Positions 45,467 through 54,616 are shown, numbered from the stretch's first letter. The stretch is DNA of 64,000 bases from Paenibacillus glucanolyticus NBRC 15330 (GCF_004000885.1 NZ_BIMC01000008.1:124001-188000), one strand, 5' to 3'. A program made the numbers and translations. Notes: generated by a model from the letters alone, not told the origin.

Positions 45467-45864
45467 TACACATTCTCCTCCCCAGTCTGGGTGATCTCAT
45501 TATGCATATCTCGTACGATCTGAAGCAGCTGTTCTTCGGATAAGCCCCTGCAGATGGCTTCAGCAATGATAGGTTTTAGATAGGCATTGCGTTTATCCTG
45601 ATATTCGGGGGTAATGCCCGGCATGGTATCCGGCTGTATCACCACGCCTTTTTGCCTGTGTATCTGAATAAAGCCTTCCTGCTTCAGCAGCGTGTACGCT
45701 TTGTTAACGGTGTGGAGATTGATCCCGATGTCGGATGCCATGCTGCGAACCGAGGGCAGGGGATCGCCGGGCTTAAGGCTGCCGCTTGCAATGCCTTCGA
45801 TAATCTGATTCATTAACTGGTTGTATATGGGGACATCGGACTGCATATCCAGTTGGATAATCAT
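45466..45864 (-). CDS. GntR-family regulator, YtrA type
   Basis: A 132-residue short GntR regulator. The winged-helix domain (about 8-75) includes PLPSVRSMASDIGINLHTVNKAY. A short C-terminal helical part replaces the usual effector domain, as in the YtrA subfamily. Such regulators usually repress the membrane-protein or ABC genes they precede. Here that is the DUF1648 protein. GGAGGTT precedes its ATG. A long palindrome overlaps its -10 box. Confidence 0.92.
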   Translation of the reverse strand: MIIQLDMQSDVPIYNQLMNQIIEGIASGSLKPGDPLPSVRSMASDIGINLHTVNKAYTLLKQEGFIQIHRQKGVVIQPDTMPGITPEYQDKRNAYLKPIIAEAICRGLSEEQLLQIVRDMHNEITQTGEENV

Positions 45865-45887
45865 AAGAGAACCTCCGCATTCGTTGT

Positions 45888-45914
45888 AACTGTTATATAT
45901 GTAGTATAACAGTT
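45888..45914. promoter_or_regulatory. 27-bp palindromic operator of the GntR gene
   Basis: AACTGTTATA-N7-TATAACAGTT has perfect 10-bp arms. It lies 24 bases before the GntR start and overlaps the minus-strand -10 box, as expected for autorepression. Confidence 0.72.
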
Positions 45915-45931
45915 GGAACGTATGGTGTAAA
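45903..45931 (-). promoter_or_regulatory. Promoter of the GntR operon
   Basis: On the minus strand TTTACA (45931-45926) and TATACT (45908-45903) with an exact 17-base spacer. Confidence 0.68.
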
Positions 45932-45956
45932 GGTCAATCCGCAGTTTTTCATAAAC

Positions 45957-46011
45957 GAAAAAAAACGAGGACTGTCTTCACAATCTTGGGATTGGAAGGC
46001 GGTCCTCGTGT
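45957..46011 (-). terminator. Terminator of the 51-aa ORF
   Basis: A long stem with ACGAGGAC/GTCCTCGT ends and an inner CAATC/GATTG pairing, followed on the minus strand by eight T's. Confidence 0.82.
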
Positions 46012-46050
46012 TTTCATTGCTCGATATGTAATGTAACAAGAGAGCGTGAC

Positions 46051-46206
46051 TTATCTCAGCTTGATATTCTTCTCTTTGATCTTTTGATTCAGAATCTCTT
46101 GAAATGTGACGGGTTTATCTGTCGAATCCTCTTTCTTCGGAGCCGTCACCGGCTGCGGCCGTTGATATTGATAATGGAACGAAGCCATCGTATGTATTTT
46201 GATCAT
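46051..46206 (-). CDS. Small protein of unknown function, 51 aa
   Basis: A 51-codon frame with AGGAGGATC at good spacing before its ATG and a strong terminator 40 bases after its stop, so it forms a complete gene. The product starts MIKIHTMASFHYQYQRPQP, has a polar middle (APKKEDSTDKP), and ends with a likely amphipathic helix (VTFQEILNQKIKEKNIKLR). No signal or TM segment is present. I do not recognise the family. Confidence 0.68.
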   Translation of the reverse strand: MIKIHTMASFHYQYQRPQPVTAPKKEDSTDKPVTFQEILNQKIKEKNIKLR

Positions 46207-46312
46207 AGGTACGATCCTCCTAGATATGGATTTCCGGAATGTTTTCTACCATATAACCTTTCCGGCATCATTCGAAACGGAATTTCCAATATTCAGGAAA
46301 AAAGTACTGTGA

Positions 46313-46352
46313 AATGAAAAATCCCCATCATCCATTAGCGGATGATGGGGAT
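46313..46352 (-). terminator. Terminator of the aconitase gene
   Basis: A perfect 13-bp stem ATCCCCATCATCC/GGATGATGGGGAT with a 6-base loop, followed by TTTTT on the minus strand. Confidence 0.9.
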
Positions 46353-46387
46353 TTGTTCCTAAGGCTAAAGCGCCTAGATGAATTGTC

Positions 46388-49105
46388 TTATTGGTTCGAT
46401 GCGATCATTTGACGAAGTACCGTTTGGAGGATACCTCCATTGTGGTAGTAGTCCACGTCCACCATGCTGTCGAGACGAGCGATAGCTTGGAACTCGAATT
46501 GAGTACCGTCTTCGCGTGTAACAACAACCGTCAATTCTTGACCTGGTTTCACATCGTTGCTGAGACCCAGGATATCAAATGTTTCCCGGCCGTTCAGCGC
46601 AAGGCTCTTCCAGCCATGACCTTCCTGGAACTGGAGCGGAAGCACACCCATGCCTACGAGGTTGGAGCGGTGAATACGCTCGAAGCTCTCAGCCAGTACA
46701 GCTTTGACTCCGAGCAAATACGTACCTTTTGCCGCCCAGTCACGGGAGCTTCCTGTACCGTATTCTTTACCTGCAATAACAATCAGGTTCTGTCCGCCTG
46801 CTTGATAATTCATGGATGCATCATAGATGGACATGACTTCTTCAGTCGGCAAGTATGTGGTTACGCCGCCTTCCGTACCTGGAGCTACCTGGTTACGGAT
46901 GCGGATGTTAGCGAAGGTACCGCGCATCATGACTTCGTGGTTACCGCGACGGGAGCCGTAGGAGTTGAAGTCTTTGCGTTCCACCTTGTGATCGCTCAGA
47001 TATTTGCCTGCAGGACTGGACGGTGCAATGTTACCGGCTGGTGAGATGTGGTCCGTTGTAACGGAATCACCCAAGAGAGCCAGCACACGCGCTTCCTTGA
47101 TATCCTGAATGTCGTTCAGACCGTTGCCCAGGCTTTCAAAGAACGGCGGGTTCTGAATGTACGTGGATTGATCATCCCACTCATACAATTCGCCTTCAGG
47201 AACAGGAATCTTGTTCCAACGCTCGTTCGCTGTGAACACATTCTCGTATTTTTCACGGAAAGCGTCAGCGCTAAGGGACTGACCAATGGCTTCACGGATT
47301 TCAGCACTGGTTGGCCAGATGTCTTTCAAGTAAACTGGCTCATTGTTTGGATCGTAGCCGATCGGATCGTTCTGCAGGTCGATGTTCACGGTACCTGCCA
47401 GAGCGTAAGCAACAACCAGTGGCGGTGAGGCCAGGTAGTTGGCTTTGACCTGAGCATGCACACGTCCTTCGAAGTTACGGTTACCGGACAATACGGCAGC
47501 TACCGTCATGTCGTTATCGGTAATCGCTTCGCTTACTTCGTCCGGCAATGGACCGGAGTTACCGATGCAAGTTGCGCAGCCATAGCCTGCAACATAGAAG
47601 CCGAGAGCTTCCAGGTAGTGCAGAAGGTTGGACTTCTCAAGGTAGTCGGTTACGACAAGGGAGCCTGGAGTCAAGCTGCTCTTCACATAACCAGGTTTCT
47701 TCAGACCGCGTTCAACCGCTTTCTTGGCCAGGAGACCTGCACCCAGCATAACGCTTGGGTTAGATGTATTCGTACAGCTCGTGATGGCTGCGATAACAAC
47801 TGCACCTGTGCCCATTTCGCTGGTAGAGCCGTCTTTATGACTGACCTTAACGGTTTCCGCGATTTTGTCATCGCTGAGCCCGTAGCCGCCTTTATCAATC
47901 GGTGTACGGATGATGTCGTTAAAGTTCTGCTTCATGTTGGTCAGTTCAATGCGGTCTTGTGGACGCTTCGGACCAGCCAAGCTCGGTACAACCGAAGCGA
48001 GATCCAATTCGATTACATCGGAGAACTCAGGGTCCGGCGTATCAGCCGTACGGAACATGTTTTGTGCTTTATAGTAGCTCTCCACGAGTTCAACCTGCTC
48101 ATCGGTGCGGCCGGTGTTGCGCAGGTAAGCCAACGTCTCGCTATCAACCGGGAAGAAACCGATGGTAGCGCCGTATTCCGGTGCCATGTTCGCAACGGTT
48201 GCACGGTCAGCCAGACTGATGTTGGCAAGACCAGGACCGTAGAATTCCACGAATTTGCCCACTACGCCTTTTTTGCGAAGAAGCTCGGTTACAGTGAGGG
48301 CAAGGTCGGTCGCCGTTGCGCCCTCTGACAGGCTGCCTGTCAGTTTGAAGCCGATAACTTCAGGTGTTACAAAATAAAGCGGTTGGCCGAGCATTCCGGC
48401 TTCTGCCTCGATGCCGCCTACGCCCCAGCCCACTACACCAAGACCGTTGATCATGGTTGTATGGGAATCGGTGCCTACGAGGGAATCAGGGAAGACGAGG
48501 GTTTCGCCGTCAACTGTCTTCGTAGCTGCTACGGAAGCCAGGTACTCCAGGTTAACCTGGTGAACGATACCTGTTCCGGGAGGAACCGCGCGGAAGTTGT
48601 TAAACGCCGTTTGAGCCCAGCGGAGGAAGCGGTAACGCTCTTCGTTACGCTCAAATTCAACCTTCATATTATATTCAAGCGCTTGGTCGGTACCAAAAGC
48701 GTCAACCATGACGGAATGGTCGATAACGAGATCGACCGGAACGAGAGGGTTGATCTGTTTCGGGTCGCCGCCGGATTTTTTAACGGTGTCGCGCATGGCT
48801 GCAAGATCCACGACAACCGGAACACCGGTGAAGTCCTGCAATACGATACGGGCAGGGATGAACGGAATTTCCTTGTTGTTGTCGCGTGCTTCATTCCACG
48901 TGGACAAAAGTTTTACATGATCCTCGGTAATGGCGCGTCCGTCAAATTGACGTACGGCCGCTTCCAGCAGTACCCGAATGGAGAAAGGAAGCTTGGATAC
49001 ACTTCCGTATCCTTGCTCTTCGAGCGCCTGCAGGCTGAAATAACGGTAATTTTTACCGCCCACCTCTAGGTTGCGAGAGATGGAGAATTGATCCTTTGCT
49101 GGCAT
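46388..49105 (-). CDS. acnA: Aconitate hydratase
   Basis: A 905-residue TCA-cycle enzyme (citB in Bacillus) that turns citrate into isocitrate. The three [4Fe-4S] cysteines lie in [12 protein letters not shown] and [26 protein letters not shown] and the swivel-domain motif [15 protein letters not shown] are present. The length fits the AcnA/IRP1 type, which in apo form can bind mRNA. AAGGAGG supports the ATG at 49105; the frame could extend 7 codons more but without support. It is a single-gene unit with a promoter and a perfect palindrome in its leader. Confidence 0.96.
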   Translation of the reverse strand: MPAKDQFSISRNLEVGGKNYRYFSLQALEEQGYGSVSKLPFSIRVLLEAAVRQFDGRAITEDHVKLLSTWNEARDNNKEIPFIPARIVLQDFTGVPVVVDLAAMRDTVKKSGGDPKQINPLVPVDLVIDHSVMVDAFGTDQALEYNMKVEFERNEERYRFLRWAQTAFNNFRAVPPGTGIVHQVNLEYLASVAATKTVDGETLVFPDSLVGTDSHTTMINGLGVVGWGVGGIEAEAGMLGQPLYFVTPEVIGFKLTGSLSEGATATDLALTVTELLRKKGVVGKFVEFYGPGLANISLADRATVANMAPEYGATIGFFPVDSETLAYLRNTGRTDEQVELVESYYKAQNMFRTADTPDPEFSDVIELDLASVVPSLAGPKRPQDRIELTNMKQNFNDIIRTPIDKGGYGLSDDKIAETVKVSHKDGSTSEMGTGAVVIAAITSCTNTSNPSVMLGAGLLAKKAVERGLKKPGYVKSSLTPGSLVVTDYLEKSNLLHYLEALGFYVAGYGCATCIGNSGPLPDEVSEAITDNDMTVAAVLSGNRNFEGRVHAQVKANYLASPPLVVAYALAGTVNIDLQNDPIGYDPNNEPVYLKDIWPTSAEIREAIGQSLSADAFREKYENVFTANERWNKIPVPEGELYEWDDQSTYIQNPPFFESLGNGLNDIQDIKEARVLALLGDSVTTDHISPAGNIAPSSPAGKYLSDHKVERKDFNSYGSRRGNHEVMMRGTFANIRIRNQVAPGTEGGVTTYLPTEEVMSIYDASMNYQAGGQNLIVIAGKEYGTGSSRDWAAKGTYLLGVKAVLAESFERIHRSNLVGMGVLPLQFQEGHGWKSLALNGRETFDILGLSNDVKPGQELTVVVTREDGTQFEFQAIARLDSMVDVDYYHNGGILQTVLRQMIASNQ

Positions 49106-49168
49106 AGATGAACCTCCTTGAGTCATTTCATTTGATCTTATTATGACGATCTGAGTTAAACCTTTTGT

Positions 49169-49187
49169 GGTTTCACTAGATGAAACC
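49169..49187. promoter_or_regulatory. Palindrome in the aconitase leader
   Basis: GGTTTCA-CTAGA-TGAAACC is a perfect 7-5-7 inverted repeat about 18 bases downstream of the predicted start site. It contains the same GTTTCA-N5-TGAAAC dyad as the iclR region. It could be a DNA operator or an RNA hairpin in the leader. Confidence 0.55.
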
Positions 49188-49211
49188 TGATTTCATAAAT
49201 TAACTAACTTA

Positions 49212-49240
49212 AGTATAACGTTTTCAACTCGCCGCGTAAA
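49212..49240 (-). promoter_or_regulatory. Promoter of acnA
   Basis: On the minus strand TTTACG (49240-49235) and TATACT (49217-49212) with a 17-base spacer. The rest of the 49106-49421 interval holds no other recognisable signal. Confidence 0.6.
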
Positions 49241-49421
49241 GCATTTTTTATAGAAGAAACGTATTTCAAAACCGTGAAAATTCGCCCGTTTTTTAAGCTG
49301 ACACGGCTGCCCTGATTCAGTGTTTCTGTATTCTCTTTACCGAAGTTCATAGCCTGAAGATTTGCTTCATATAGTTGTGATAGGGAACTGCGTGAAAGGC
49401 AAGGTCAGAGGAGGAGAGAAG

Positions 49422-50444
49422 ATGAACAGTCTGAAGCAAGCAGAGAAGCCATGGAAGCAAGCTTTATATATTTACGTCAATCAATATAACCAAAATCGCG
49501 TGGACTATTCTTCAGGCCTGAAAGAGCAAATTGTAGCAGATCTGAATTTCCTGGTAGAGAGAGGAGAAAGGCAGTTCCGACTGCAGTCATGGTACGAGTT
49601 GCGCGAAGCAACCCCGCTAAAGAGCGAGACTCGTGCACGGCTCCAGCGTGTACTCAGAGAGACGGAGGATGACGTTGTTGCCGATGTAAGGCTTCACAGC
49701 GTGTTCTATTATGAGAAAAGAGGCATGACGCACCGTGAGGACACGGTGTCACGGGAGCGGCTGACGCTGATCCGTGATGGGGAAGCCTGGCTGATCGTTG
49801 GCATTGAACGTCTGCAGGACGAACGCCATCCCTTGCAAAGAACCGATGCTTCGTTCACAGGCCAGGACTCGGCTGGAAGAGAACCGTCCACTCCATTCAT
49901 GAATGGTCGTGTTTACTCGGCTGGCAGCAGTCCGCGGTCCGGTCGATACGAGCGTGAAGCCGCTGCTGCTTATGCCGACAGGTGGTGGGATTCCGGCAAT
50001 CCGGAGTTTGAAGAATTTGACGTGGATTGCACCAATTATATCTCCCAGTGCCTCTTTGCAGGTAAAGCCCCAATCCTCTATACTGGTAAAAGAGAAACGG
50101 GATGGTGGTACAAGGGGTATGTAAGCAAACGGGAATGGTGGAGTTACAGCTGGGCGGTTTCGAACAGCTTCGCGCATTATTTGAACTCCAGTACCTCGGG
50201 ACTGCGAGCCGAGCGGGTAGAACGGCCTGAGCAGCTGATGCTTGGGGATGTCATCGTGTATGATTGGGACGGTGATGGGGCGTTTCAGCACAGCACCATT
50301 GTGACAGCATTTGATGCTGGCGGTATGCCGCTGGTCAATGCTCATACGGTATCAAGCCGTCATCGCTACTGGGACTACCGTGATTCCTACGCATGGAACG
50401 ACAACACCGAGTATCGGTTTTACCATATACCCGATTATTTTTAA
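49422..50444 (+). CDS. Putative amidase-domain protein (Amidase_6)
   Basis: A 340-residue protein. Residues 1-165 are a variable N-terminal part. Residues 175-340 are an Amidase_6-type papain-like domain with likely catalytic Cys203 in VDCTNYISQCL and His290 in FQHSTIV. RWWDSGNPEFEEF is the usual start of the domain. No signal peptide or TM helix is seen, so it is either cytosolic or released at lysis or sporulation. The substrate is probably a peptidoglycan-type amide by family resemblance. AGAGGAGGAG precedes ATG 49422. ddl follows at 46 bases, giving a likely wall-related operon. Confidence 0.82.
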   Translation: MNSLKQAEKPWKQALYIYVNQYNQNRVDYSSGLKEQIVADLNFLVERGERQFRLQSWYELREATPLKSETRARLQRVLRETEDDVVADVRLHSVFYYEKRGMTHREDTVSRERLTLIRDGEAWLIVGIERLQDERHPLQRTDASFTGQDSAGREPSTPFMNGRVYSAGSSPRSGRYEREAAAAYADRWWDSGNPEFEEFDVDCTNYISQCLFAGKAPILYTGKRETGWWYKGYVSKREWWSYSWAVSNSFAHYLNSSTSGLRAERVERPEQLMLGDVIVYDWDGDGAFQHSTIVTAFDAGGMPLVNAHTVSSRHRYWDYRDSYAWNDNTEYRFYHIPDYF

Positions 50445-50489
50445 GATGACAGCATGTCATGCTGCAATACGGACAAGAGAGAGGTAAAC

Positions 50490-51584
50490 ATGGAACAGGA
50501 TAAATTAACGGTTGGCTTGGTATACGGGGGAAAATCTGGCGAGCATGAGGTGTCACTTTCCACGGCATTTGCAGTCATGAACGCTTTTGATTTTGATAAA
50601 TACGAAATGATTCCTTTTTATATTTCGAAGCAGGGAACCTGGAGAATCGGGAGCAAGCGATCAGCTCCGTTTAGCCAACTGGAGGATTTGAAGCTGGCCG
50701 AAGGGGAAGGGACGCAGACGGCTCTGAACGCTGTGTTCAGCAGGCTGTATGGTCAAGAAAATCAGGCAGTGGACATTATGTTTCCGCTGCTGCACGGAAC
50801 GTTTGGCGAGGACGGGACCATTCAGGGATTGTTCGAAATGGCGGACATTCCTTACGTAGGCACCGGCGTGCTTGCATCGGCTGCAGGCATGGATAAAGTC
50901 GTGATGAAGAAGCTGTTCGCCCAAGCGGGATTACCGCAATGTGAATATTGTTACTTCAATCGCACGCAGTGGGAACAGGGGCAGTACAACGTGCTTAAGG
51001 ACATCGAGGACAAACTCGGTTTCCCAAGCTTCGTCAAGCCGGCTAACCTCGGCTCCAGCGTCGGCATCTCCAAGGCGAAGAACCGGGAGCAGCTCAAGTC
51101 GGCAATTGAATCCGCCCTCCGGTTCGATGACAAGATCATCGTGGAAGAGTTTGTGGATGCCCGTGAAGTGGAGGTCAGCGTGCTCGGCAATGATGAGCCG
51201 ATGGCATCCGTTCCGGGTGAAATCGTGTCTTCCAGTGAATACTATGACTATGCGGCCAAATATACGGACGGACAGTCACAGATGCAAATCCCGGCGGAGA
51301 TCGAGCCGGATGTGGCTGATCGCCTGCGCGAGCTCGCGATTAACGCGTTCAAAGCGATTGAAGGCGGCGGAATCACTCGCGCGGACTTCTTTGTACGCCG
51401 CTCCGACGGCGCGATTCTGATCAATGAAGTGAATACGATGCCCGGCTTTACGCCGTTCAGCATGTATCCCCTTCTATGGCGGGAGACAGGCGTTTCCTAC
51501 CGCGAGCTGCTCGACCGGATGATTGAGCTGGGGCTTGAGCGGTACAACCGCAAGCAATCCTTGATTTATGAGAACCAGGCATAA
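50490..51584 (+). CDS. ddl: D-alanine--D-alanine ligase
   Basis: A 364-residue ATP-grasp enzyme that joins two D-alanines for peptidoglycan precursors. Signatures are GGKSGEHEVSL at the N-terminus, HGTFGEDGTIQGLFE, FVKPANLGSSVGISK, and INEVNTMPGFTPFSMYP. GAGAGGTAA supports ATG 50490 rather than 50454. Length is standard. It follows the amidase-domain gene closely. Confidence 0.96.
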   Translation: MEQDKLTVGLVYGGKSGEHEVSLSTAFAVMNAFDFDKYEMIPFYISKQGTWRIGSKRSAPFSQLEDLKLAEGEGTQTALNAVFSRLYGQENQAVDIMFPLLHGTFGEDGTIQGLFEMADIPYVGTGVLASAAGMDKVVMKKLFAQAGLPQCEYCYFNRTQWEQGQYNVLKDIEDKLGFPSFVKPANLGSSVGISKAKNREQLKSAIESALRFDDKIIVEEFVDAREVEVSVLGNDEPMASVPGEIVSSSEYYDYAAKYTDGQSQMQIPAEIEPDVADRLRELAINAFKAIEGGGITRADFFVRRSDGAILINEVNTMPGFTPFSMYPLLWRETGVSYRELLDRMIELGLERYNRKQSLIYENQA

Positions 51585-51618
51585 GCTAGCCGTTTTACAA
51601 TAGGATACGATTGACCAG

Positions 51619-51652
51619 GGGGAGTCCGCGCTATTCATCACGGCTCCCCTTG
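51619..51652 (+). terminator. Possible weak terminator after ddl
   Basis: AGGGGGAG.../...CTCCCCTT forms an imperfect stem with a long loop. The T-run is poor, so some readthrough into the next gene is likely. Confidence 0.4.
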
Positions 51653-51688
51653 AGTCTAATATTTTGGGATGAAAGGAAGATTCGAGAT

Positions 51689-52006
51689 ATGGGATTTCAA
51701 ACCGAGTTCAATTCCGTTTGTAAGTTTAAGAGTGAGCAGGAGCTCTACGAGCTGCTGGAATACGGCCGCGGCAAAATGCTGAAGGACGGACTGAGGGTGT
51801 TTCCGACAGGACAGAAGGTCATCGCCTATACGCCGGATAACCAGGCGGTAGCGATTGTCCTGATTACGGCATGTGTATCGGAGATTAATTTCCAGGGTCG
51901 TGAGGTAACCTCGGTTGAGCTGCAGCTGATCCGCAAATTGACGGATGAGGAAGCACGCGTTCAGACCGCGCTCGCTCATGAGATGTTCTTCGGAGACCAT
52001 GCATGA
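51689..52006 (+). CDS. Conserved hypothetical protein, 105 aa
   Basis: A 105-residue soluble protein starting MGFQTEFNSVCKFKSEQEL, with a beta-rich middle (GLRVFPTGQKVIAYTPDNQA). I see a loose resemblance to the DUF2584 family but cannot assign it. AAAGGAAG precedes ATG 51689. Its TGA overlaps the ATG of uvsE (ATGA), so the two are translationally coupled and may share a role. Confidence 0.7.
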   Translation: MGFQTEFNSVCKFKSEQELYELLEYGRGKMLKDGLRVFPTGQKVIAYTPDNQAVAIVLITACVSEINFQGREVTSVELQLIRKLTDEEARVQTALAHEMFFGDHA

Positions 52007-53004
52007 TTGTCCGTTTCGGTTATGTAGCCATGTCCACGGTTGTGCAGAACGCTTCTCCCTCCAAGACAATGACCATGAAGAGTTTTACGAAGCTGGATGA
52101 CCGTGAGGCCGGCATACACAAACTGGAGCGGATCGCGAACGAGAATTTACATAATACCCTTCGGTTATTGAGACATAATCTGGCCCATGATATCAAGGTG
52201 TACCGTTTCTCGTCCAAGCTGATTCCGCTTGCCACGCACAATGATATGCATGATTGGAACCCTTTCCCGGCGCTGAAGGAGGGCTTCCAGGCAATCGGGG
52301 AGTTTGTGAAGAAGCATGAGATGCGGGTGTCGTTTCATCCGGATCATTTCACGGTGCTGAGCACGCCTCGACCTGAAGTGTTGATTAATTCCATTCGGGA
52401 CCTGGAGTCACACGTCCATATGCTGAAGGCGATGGGGTTGCCTGCTTCCATGAAAAACAACATCCATATCGGCGGCGCCTACGGGGACAAGCCCAGCGCT
52501 TCAGCCCGATTCGTTGAGCACTTTCATGCGCTTGATCAGAGCATCAAGGAACGTCTGACACTTGAGAATGATGATAAAACCTTTACCGCACAGGAGACGC
52601 TGGCGGTATGCCAGCAGACCGGGCTGCCGATGGTGCTGGATATCCATCATCAGTGGGTCAATAATGATGGTGAGGCGCCTTGGGAGCTGTGGCCGGCCAT
52701 TCTCCGCACCTGGGAGACGCCGCTGGCTCAAGAAGGCTCTGAGCCGATACAACCGCTGCCGCCGAAGATTCATGTGTCCAGTCCCAAAAGCCCTACAGAT
52801 ATCCGAAGCCATGCAGACGGGGTGGACGTTGTGCCTTTGCTGGCATTTTTACGGAAGATTGCGGGCGCTACGCCGAAGGTGGACGTTATGATTGAAGCCA
52901 AGATGAAGGATGGCGCCTTGTTTGGTCTGATGAAGGATTTGGGAGATTGTGCGGGAGAGGGTGTAACGATTCTGGACGGGGCCTCCATCGAAGTAAATGC
53001 CTAA
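52003..53004 (+). CDS. uvsE: UV damage endonuclease
   Basis: A 333-residue TIM-barrel endonuclease that nicks 5' to UV photoproducts without the UvrABC system. Family stretches are FGYVAMSTVVQNASPSKT at the N-terminus, VSFHPDHFTVLSTP, LTLENDDKTF and LDIHHQWVN, which carry the metal-binding His and Glu residues. Its ATG overlaps the preceding gene by 4 bases. The enzyme is common in spore-forming Firmicutes and acts in the cytosol on DNA. Confidence 0.93.
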   Translation: MIVRFGYVAMSTVVQNASPSKTMTMKSFTKLDDREAGIHKLERIANENLHNTLRLLRHNLAHDIKVYRFSSKLIPLATHNDMHDWNPFPALKEGFQAIGEFVKKHEMRVSFHPDHFTVLSTPRPEVLINSIRDLESHVHMLKAMGLPASMKNNIHIGGAYGDKPSASARFVEHFHALDQSIKERLTLENDDKTFTAQETLAVCQQTGLPMVLDIHHQWVNNDGEAPWELWPAILRTWETPLAQEGSEPIQPLPPKIHVSSPKSPTDIRSHADGVDVVPLLAFLRKIAGATPKVDVMIEAKMKDGALFGLMKDLGDCAGEGVTILDGASIEVNA

Positions 53005-53143
53005 AACCATAAGACGAACCTGTTATGACTTGCAAGTTGACGGATTTTGGGTTACGTTGGAAGTACGGAACACAGATTCTCCTCAAGCTATCGTATTGGA
53101 TAAAAAAGTTCGTTCTCGCCAAGCATTCAGGTGCACAGCATAG
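52997..53143 (+). CDS. Possible small ORF, 48 aa, overlapping the uvsE stop
   Basis: A 48-codon frame from ATG 52997 that overlaps uvsE by 8 bases. The product starts MPKTIRRTCYDLQVDGFWV, continues TLEVRNTDSPQAIVLDKK, and has a protein-like alternating composition. The ribosome binding site is poor, so it would depend on coupling to uvsE. I do not recognise a family. The 53005-53257 interval holds nothing else that I can name. Confidence 0.38.
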   Translation: MPKTIRRTCYDLQVDGFWVTLEVRNTDSPQAIVLDKKVRSRQAFRCTA

Positions 53144-53257
53144 GACGGACTTTTATTGAAATAGGGCGGATTTTTTGAGACGCTGCCCTTTCGTTCCCGT
53201 ACTAATTGAATAGGATGTAGGGATTGCCAAAATCACTAGATTTATATAGAAAGTAGA

Positions 53258-54130
53258 GTGAGCGCTTTGAATGAGAACGAAAAGATTCCTTATGTTGTCA
53301 GCAGTAAAAGCTACACCGCTGTAGCGATTAATTGTGCCGCGAAAGCGGGTGAATGGATTGAGAGCAAGCTGGGTACCGTGAAACAGCTCAGCACGAAGAC
53401 GTCCGCGCAGGATATCGTAACCGAGGTGGACAAAGGTGCGGAGCAGATGATCCGCAAGCTGATTCTGACCCATTTTCCAGACCATGCGATTCTTGGAGAG
53501 GAAGGGGTTGCTCCCGGCACCGAAGCCTATGCCAAGGCTTTGGATGACGCAAAAGACGAAGAGTATCTCTGGATCATTGACCCTGTTGACGGAACGACGA
53601 ATTACGTGCATGGATTCCCTTTTTACTCCGTGTCCATTGCACTGGCTCACCATGGCGAAGTCATCGTCGGTGTCATATATGACCCTTCCCGGGATGAATT
53701 GTTTGTTGCGGAAAAAGGAAAAGGAGCCTACGTTCACGGCAATCCTACCTATGTCTCCAAGGAAGAGCAGTTATCGGACAGCTTGCTTGCCACAGGCTTT
53801 CCTCTTGACAGCACGGTCAACTTGCCGCTGAATATGGCAGAGCTTCAGGCGCTTTTGCCGAAGGTACGCAATGTGAGAGCCGGCGGTTCCGCCGCGCTTC
53901 ATCTGGCTTATGTTGCGGCGGGCCGGCTCAGTGGATACTGGGAGCACGGCTTGAGTGTCTGGGACGTTGCGGCGGGTGCCTTGCTGGTTCAGGAGTCCGG
54001 TGGCAAGGTGACTGATACGGAGGGGCGTCCTTACGATCTGTCGGTACGTCATTTGGCAGCAACGAACGGGCTGATCCATCAGCGGTTTCTGGACACACTA
54101 AAAGATGCGGGCGAAGCGTCAGTCCGTTAA
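53258..54130 (+). CDS. Inositol monophosphatase family protein
   Basis: A 290-residue Mg-dependent phosphatase. The metal-binding motifs are ILGEEG, WIIDPVDGTTNYVHGFP and GLSVWDVAAGALLVQESGG. The enzyme removes phosphate from inositol phosphate or a similar small substrate such as 3'-phosphoadenosine phosphate. Which one it uses cannot be told. GTG 53258 is the longest start but its RBS is poor; TTG 53267 is an alternative. The next gene lies 65 bases on. Confidence 0.9.
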   Translation: MSALNENEKIPYVVSSKSYTAVAINCAAKAGEWIESKLGTVKQLSTKTSAQDIVTEVDKGAEQMIRKLILTHFPDHAILGEEGVAPGTEAYAKALDDAKDEEYLWIIDPVDGTTNYVHGFPFYSVSIALAHHGEVIVGVIYDPSRDELFVAEKGKGAYVHGNPTYVSKEEQLSDSLLATGFPLDSTVNLPLNMAELQALLPKVRNVRAGGSAALHLAYVAAGRLSGYWEHGLSVWDVAAGALLVQESGGKVTDTEGRPYDLSVRHLAATNGLIHQRFLDTLKDAGEASVR

Positions 54131-54195
54131 CCCCTGGAACAAACAAAAGAAAATGCAGGTCACATACAACCGCTTGATAAAGGAGTATGCGTGCG

Positions 54196-54462
54196 ATGAA
54201 TGAGAAATCAGATCAGAATTTGGAGCGCCAGCTCAGCGAGATGTTGACGGAAGGTGAAATGCAGCAGAGGGACCGGGAGAAAGAGGAGCGCCGGCTTCTT
54301 TCTCCGAAATATGAGATCCGAATTCAGACCCAGCTCGATCCCATCGTGGAGGAGACCCAGAAATACCGCAGTATGGCTAAGGAAGTTGATGGCCGATACG
54401 ATAAGTATATGGATAAGACGATCAAGAAGGATAAGCCTGAGGAATCAGGTGAAGATGTTTGA
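54196..54462 (+). CDS. Conserved hypothetical protein, 88 aa, charged and helical
   Basis: An 88-residue protein rich in Glu, Lys, Arg and Gln, likely mostly coiled coil (QLSEMLTEGEMQQRDREKEE). It includes the stretch SPKYEIRIQTQLDPIVEE. No signal or TM segment is present. AAAGGAG at 54179-54185 fits ATG 54196 better than ATG 54187. It follows the inositol-phosphatase gene and precedes a terminator. I do not recognise a function. Confidence 0.68.
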   Translation: MNEKSDQNLERQLSEMLTEGEMQQRDREKEERRLLSPKYEIRIQTQLDPIVEETQKYRSMAKEVDGRYDKYMDKTIKKDKPEESGEDV

Positions 54463-54522
54463 CAGCGCTTCAGGAAACATTTGCTGTGAGAGTGCATAAT
54501 ATCACCATAGGTTGGCAAGCGG

Positions 54523-54560
54523 AGAATGGACAGCACTTGAGCGGCTGTCCATTCTTTTTT
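54523..54560 (+). terminator. Terminator after the 88-aa gene
   Basis: A perfect 12-bp stem AGAATGGACAGC/GCTGTCCATTCT with an 8-base loop and TTTTTT. Confidence 0.9.
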
Positions 54561-54616
54561 ATGATGGAGCGGGTCTCGTTCGGGTGTTTACAATTGACAT
54601 GGATGGGGGAAGAGCG

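Noticed and set aside
47456..48328. 290-residue open frame on the plus strand
   Set aside because: It lies fully opposite acnA, has no ribosome binding site, and its translation has no recognisable domain.
54512..54616. N-terminal extension of the small membrane protein
   Set aside because: It spans a perfect terminator hairpin with T6, so translation must begin later.
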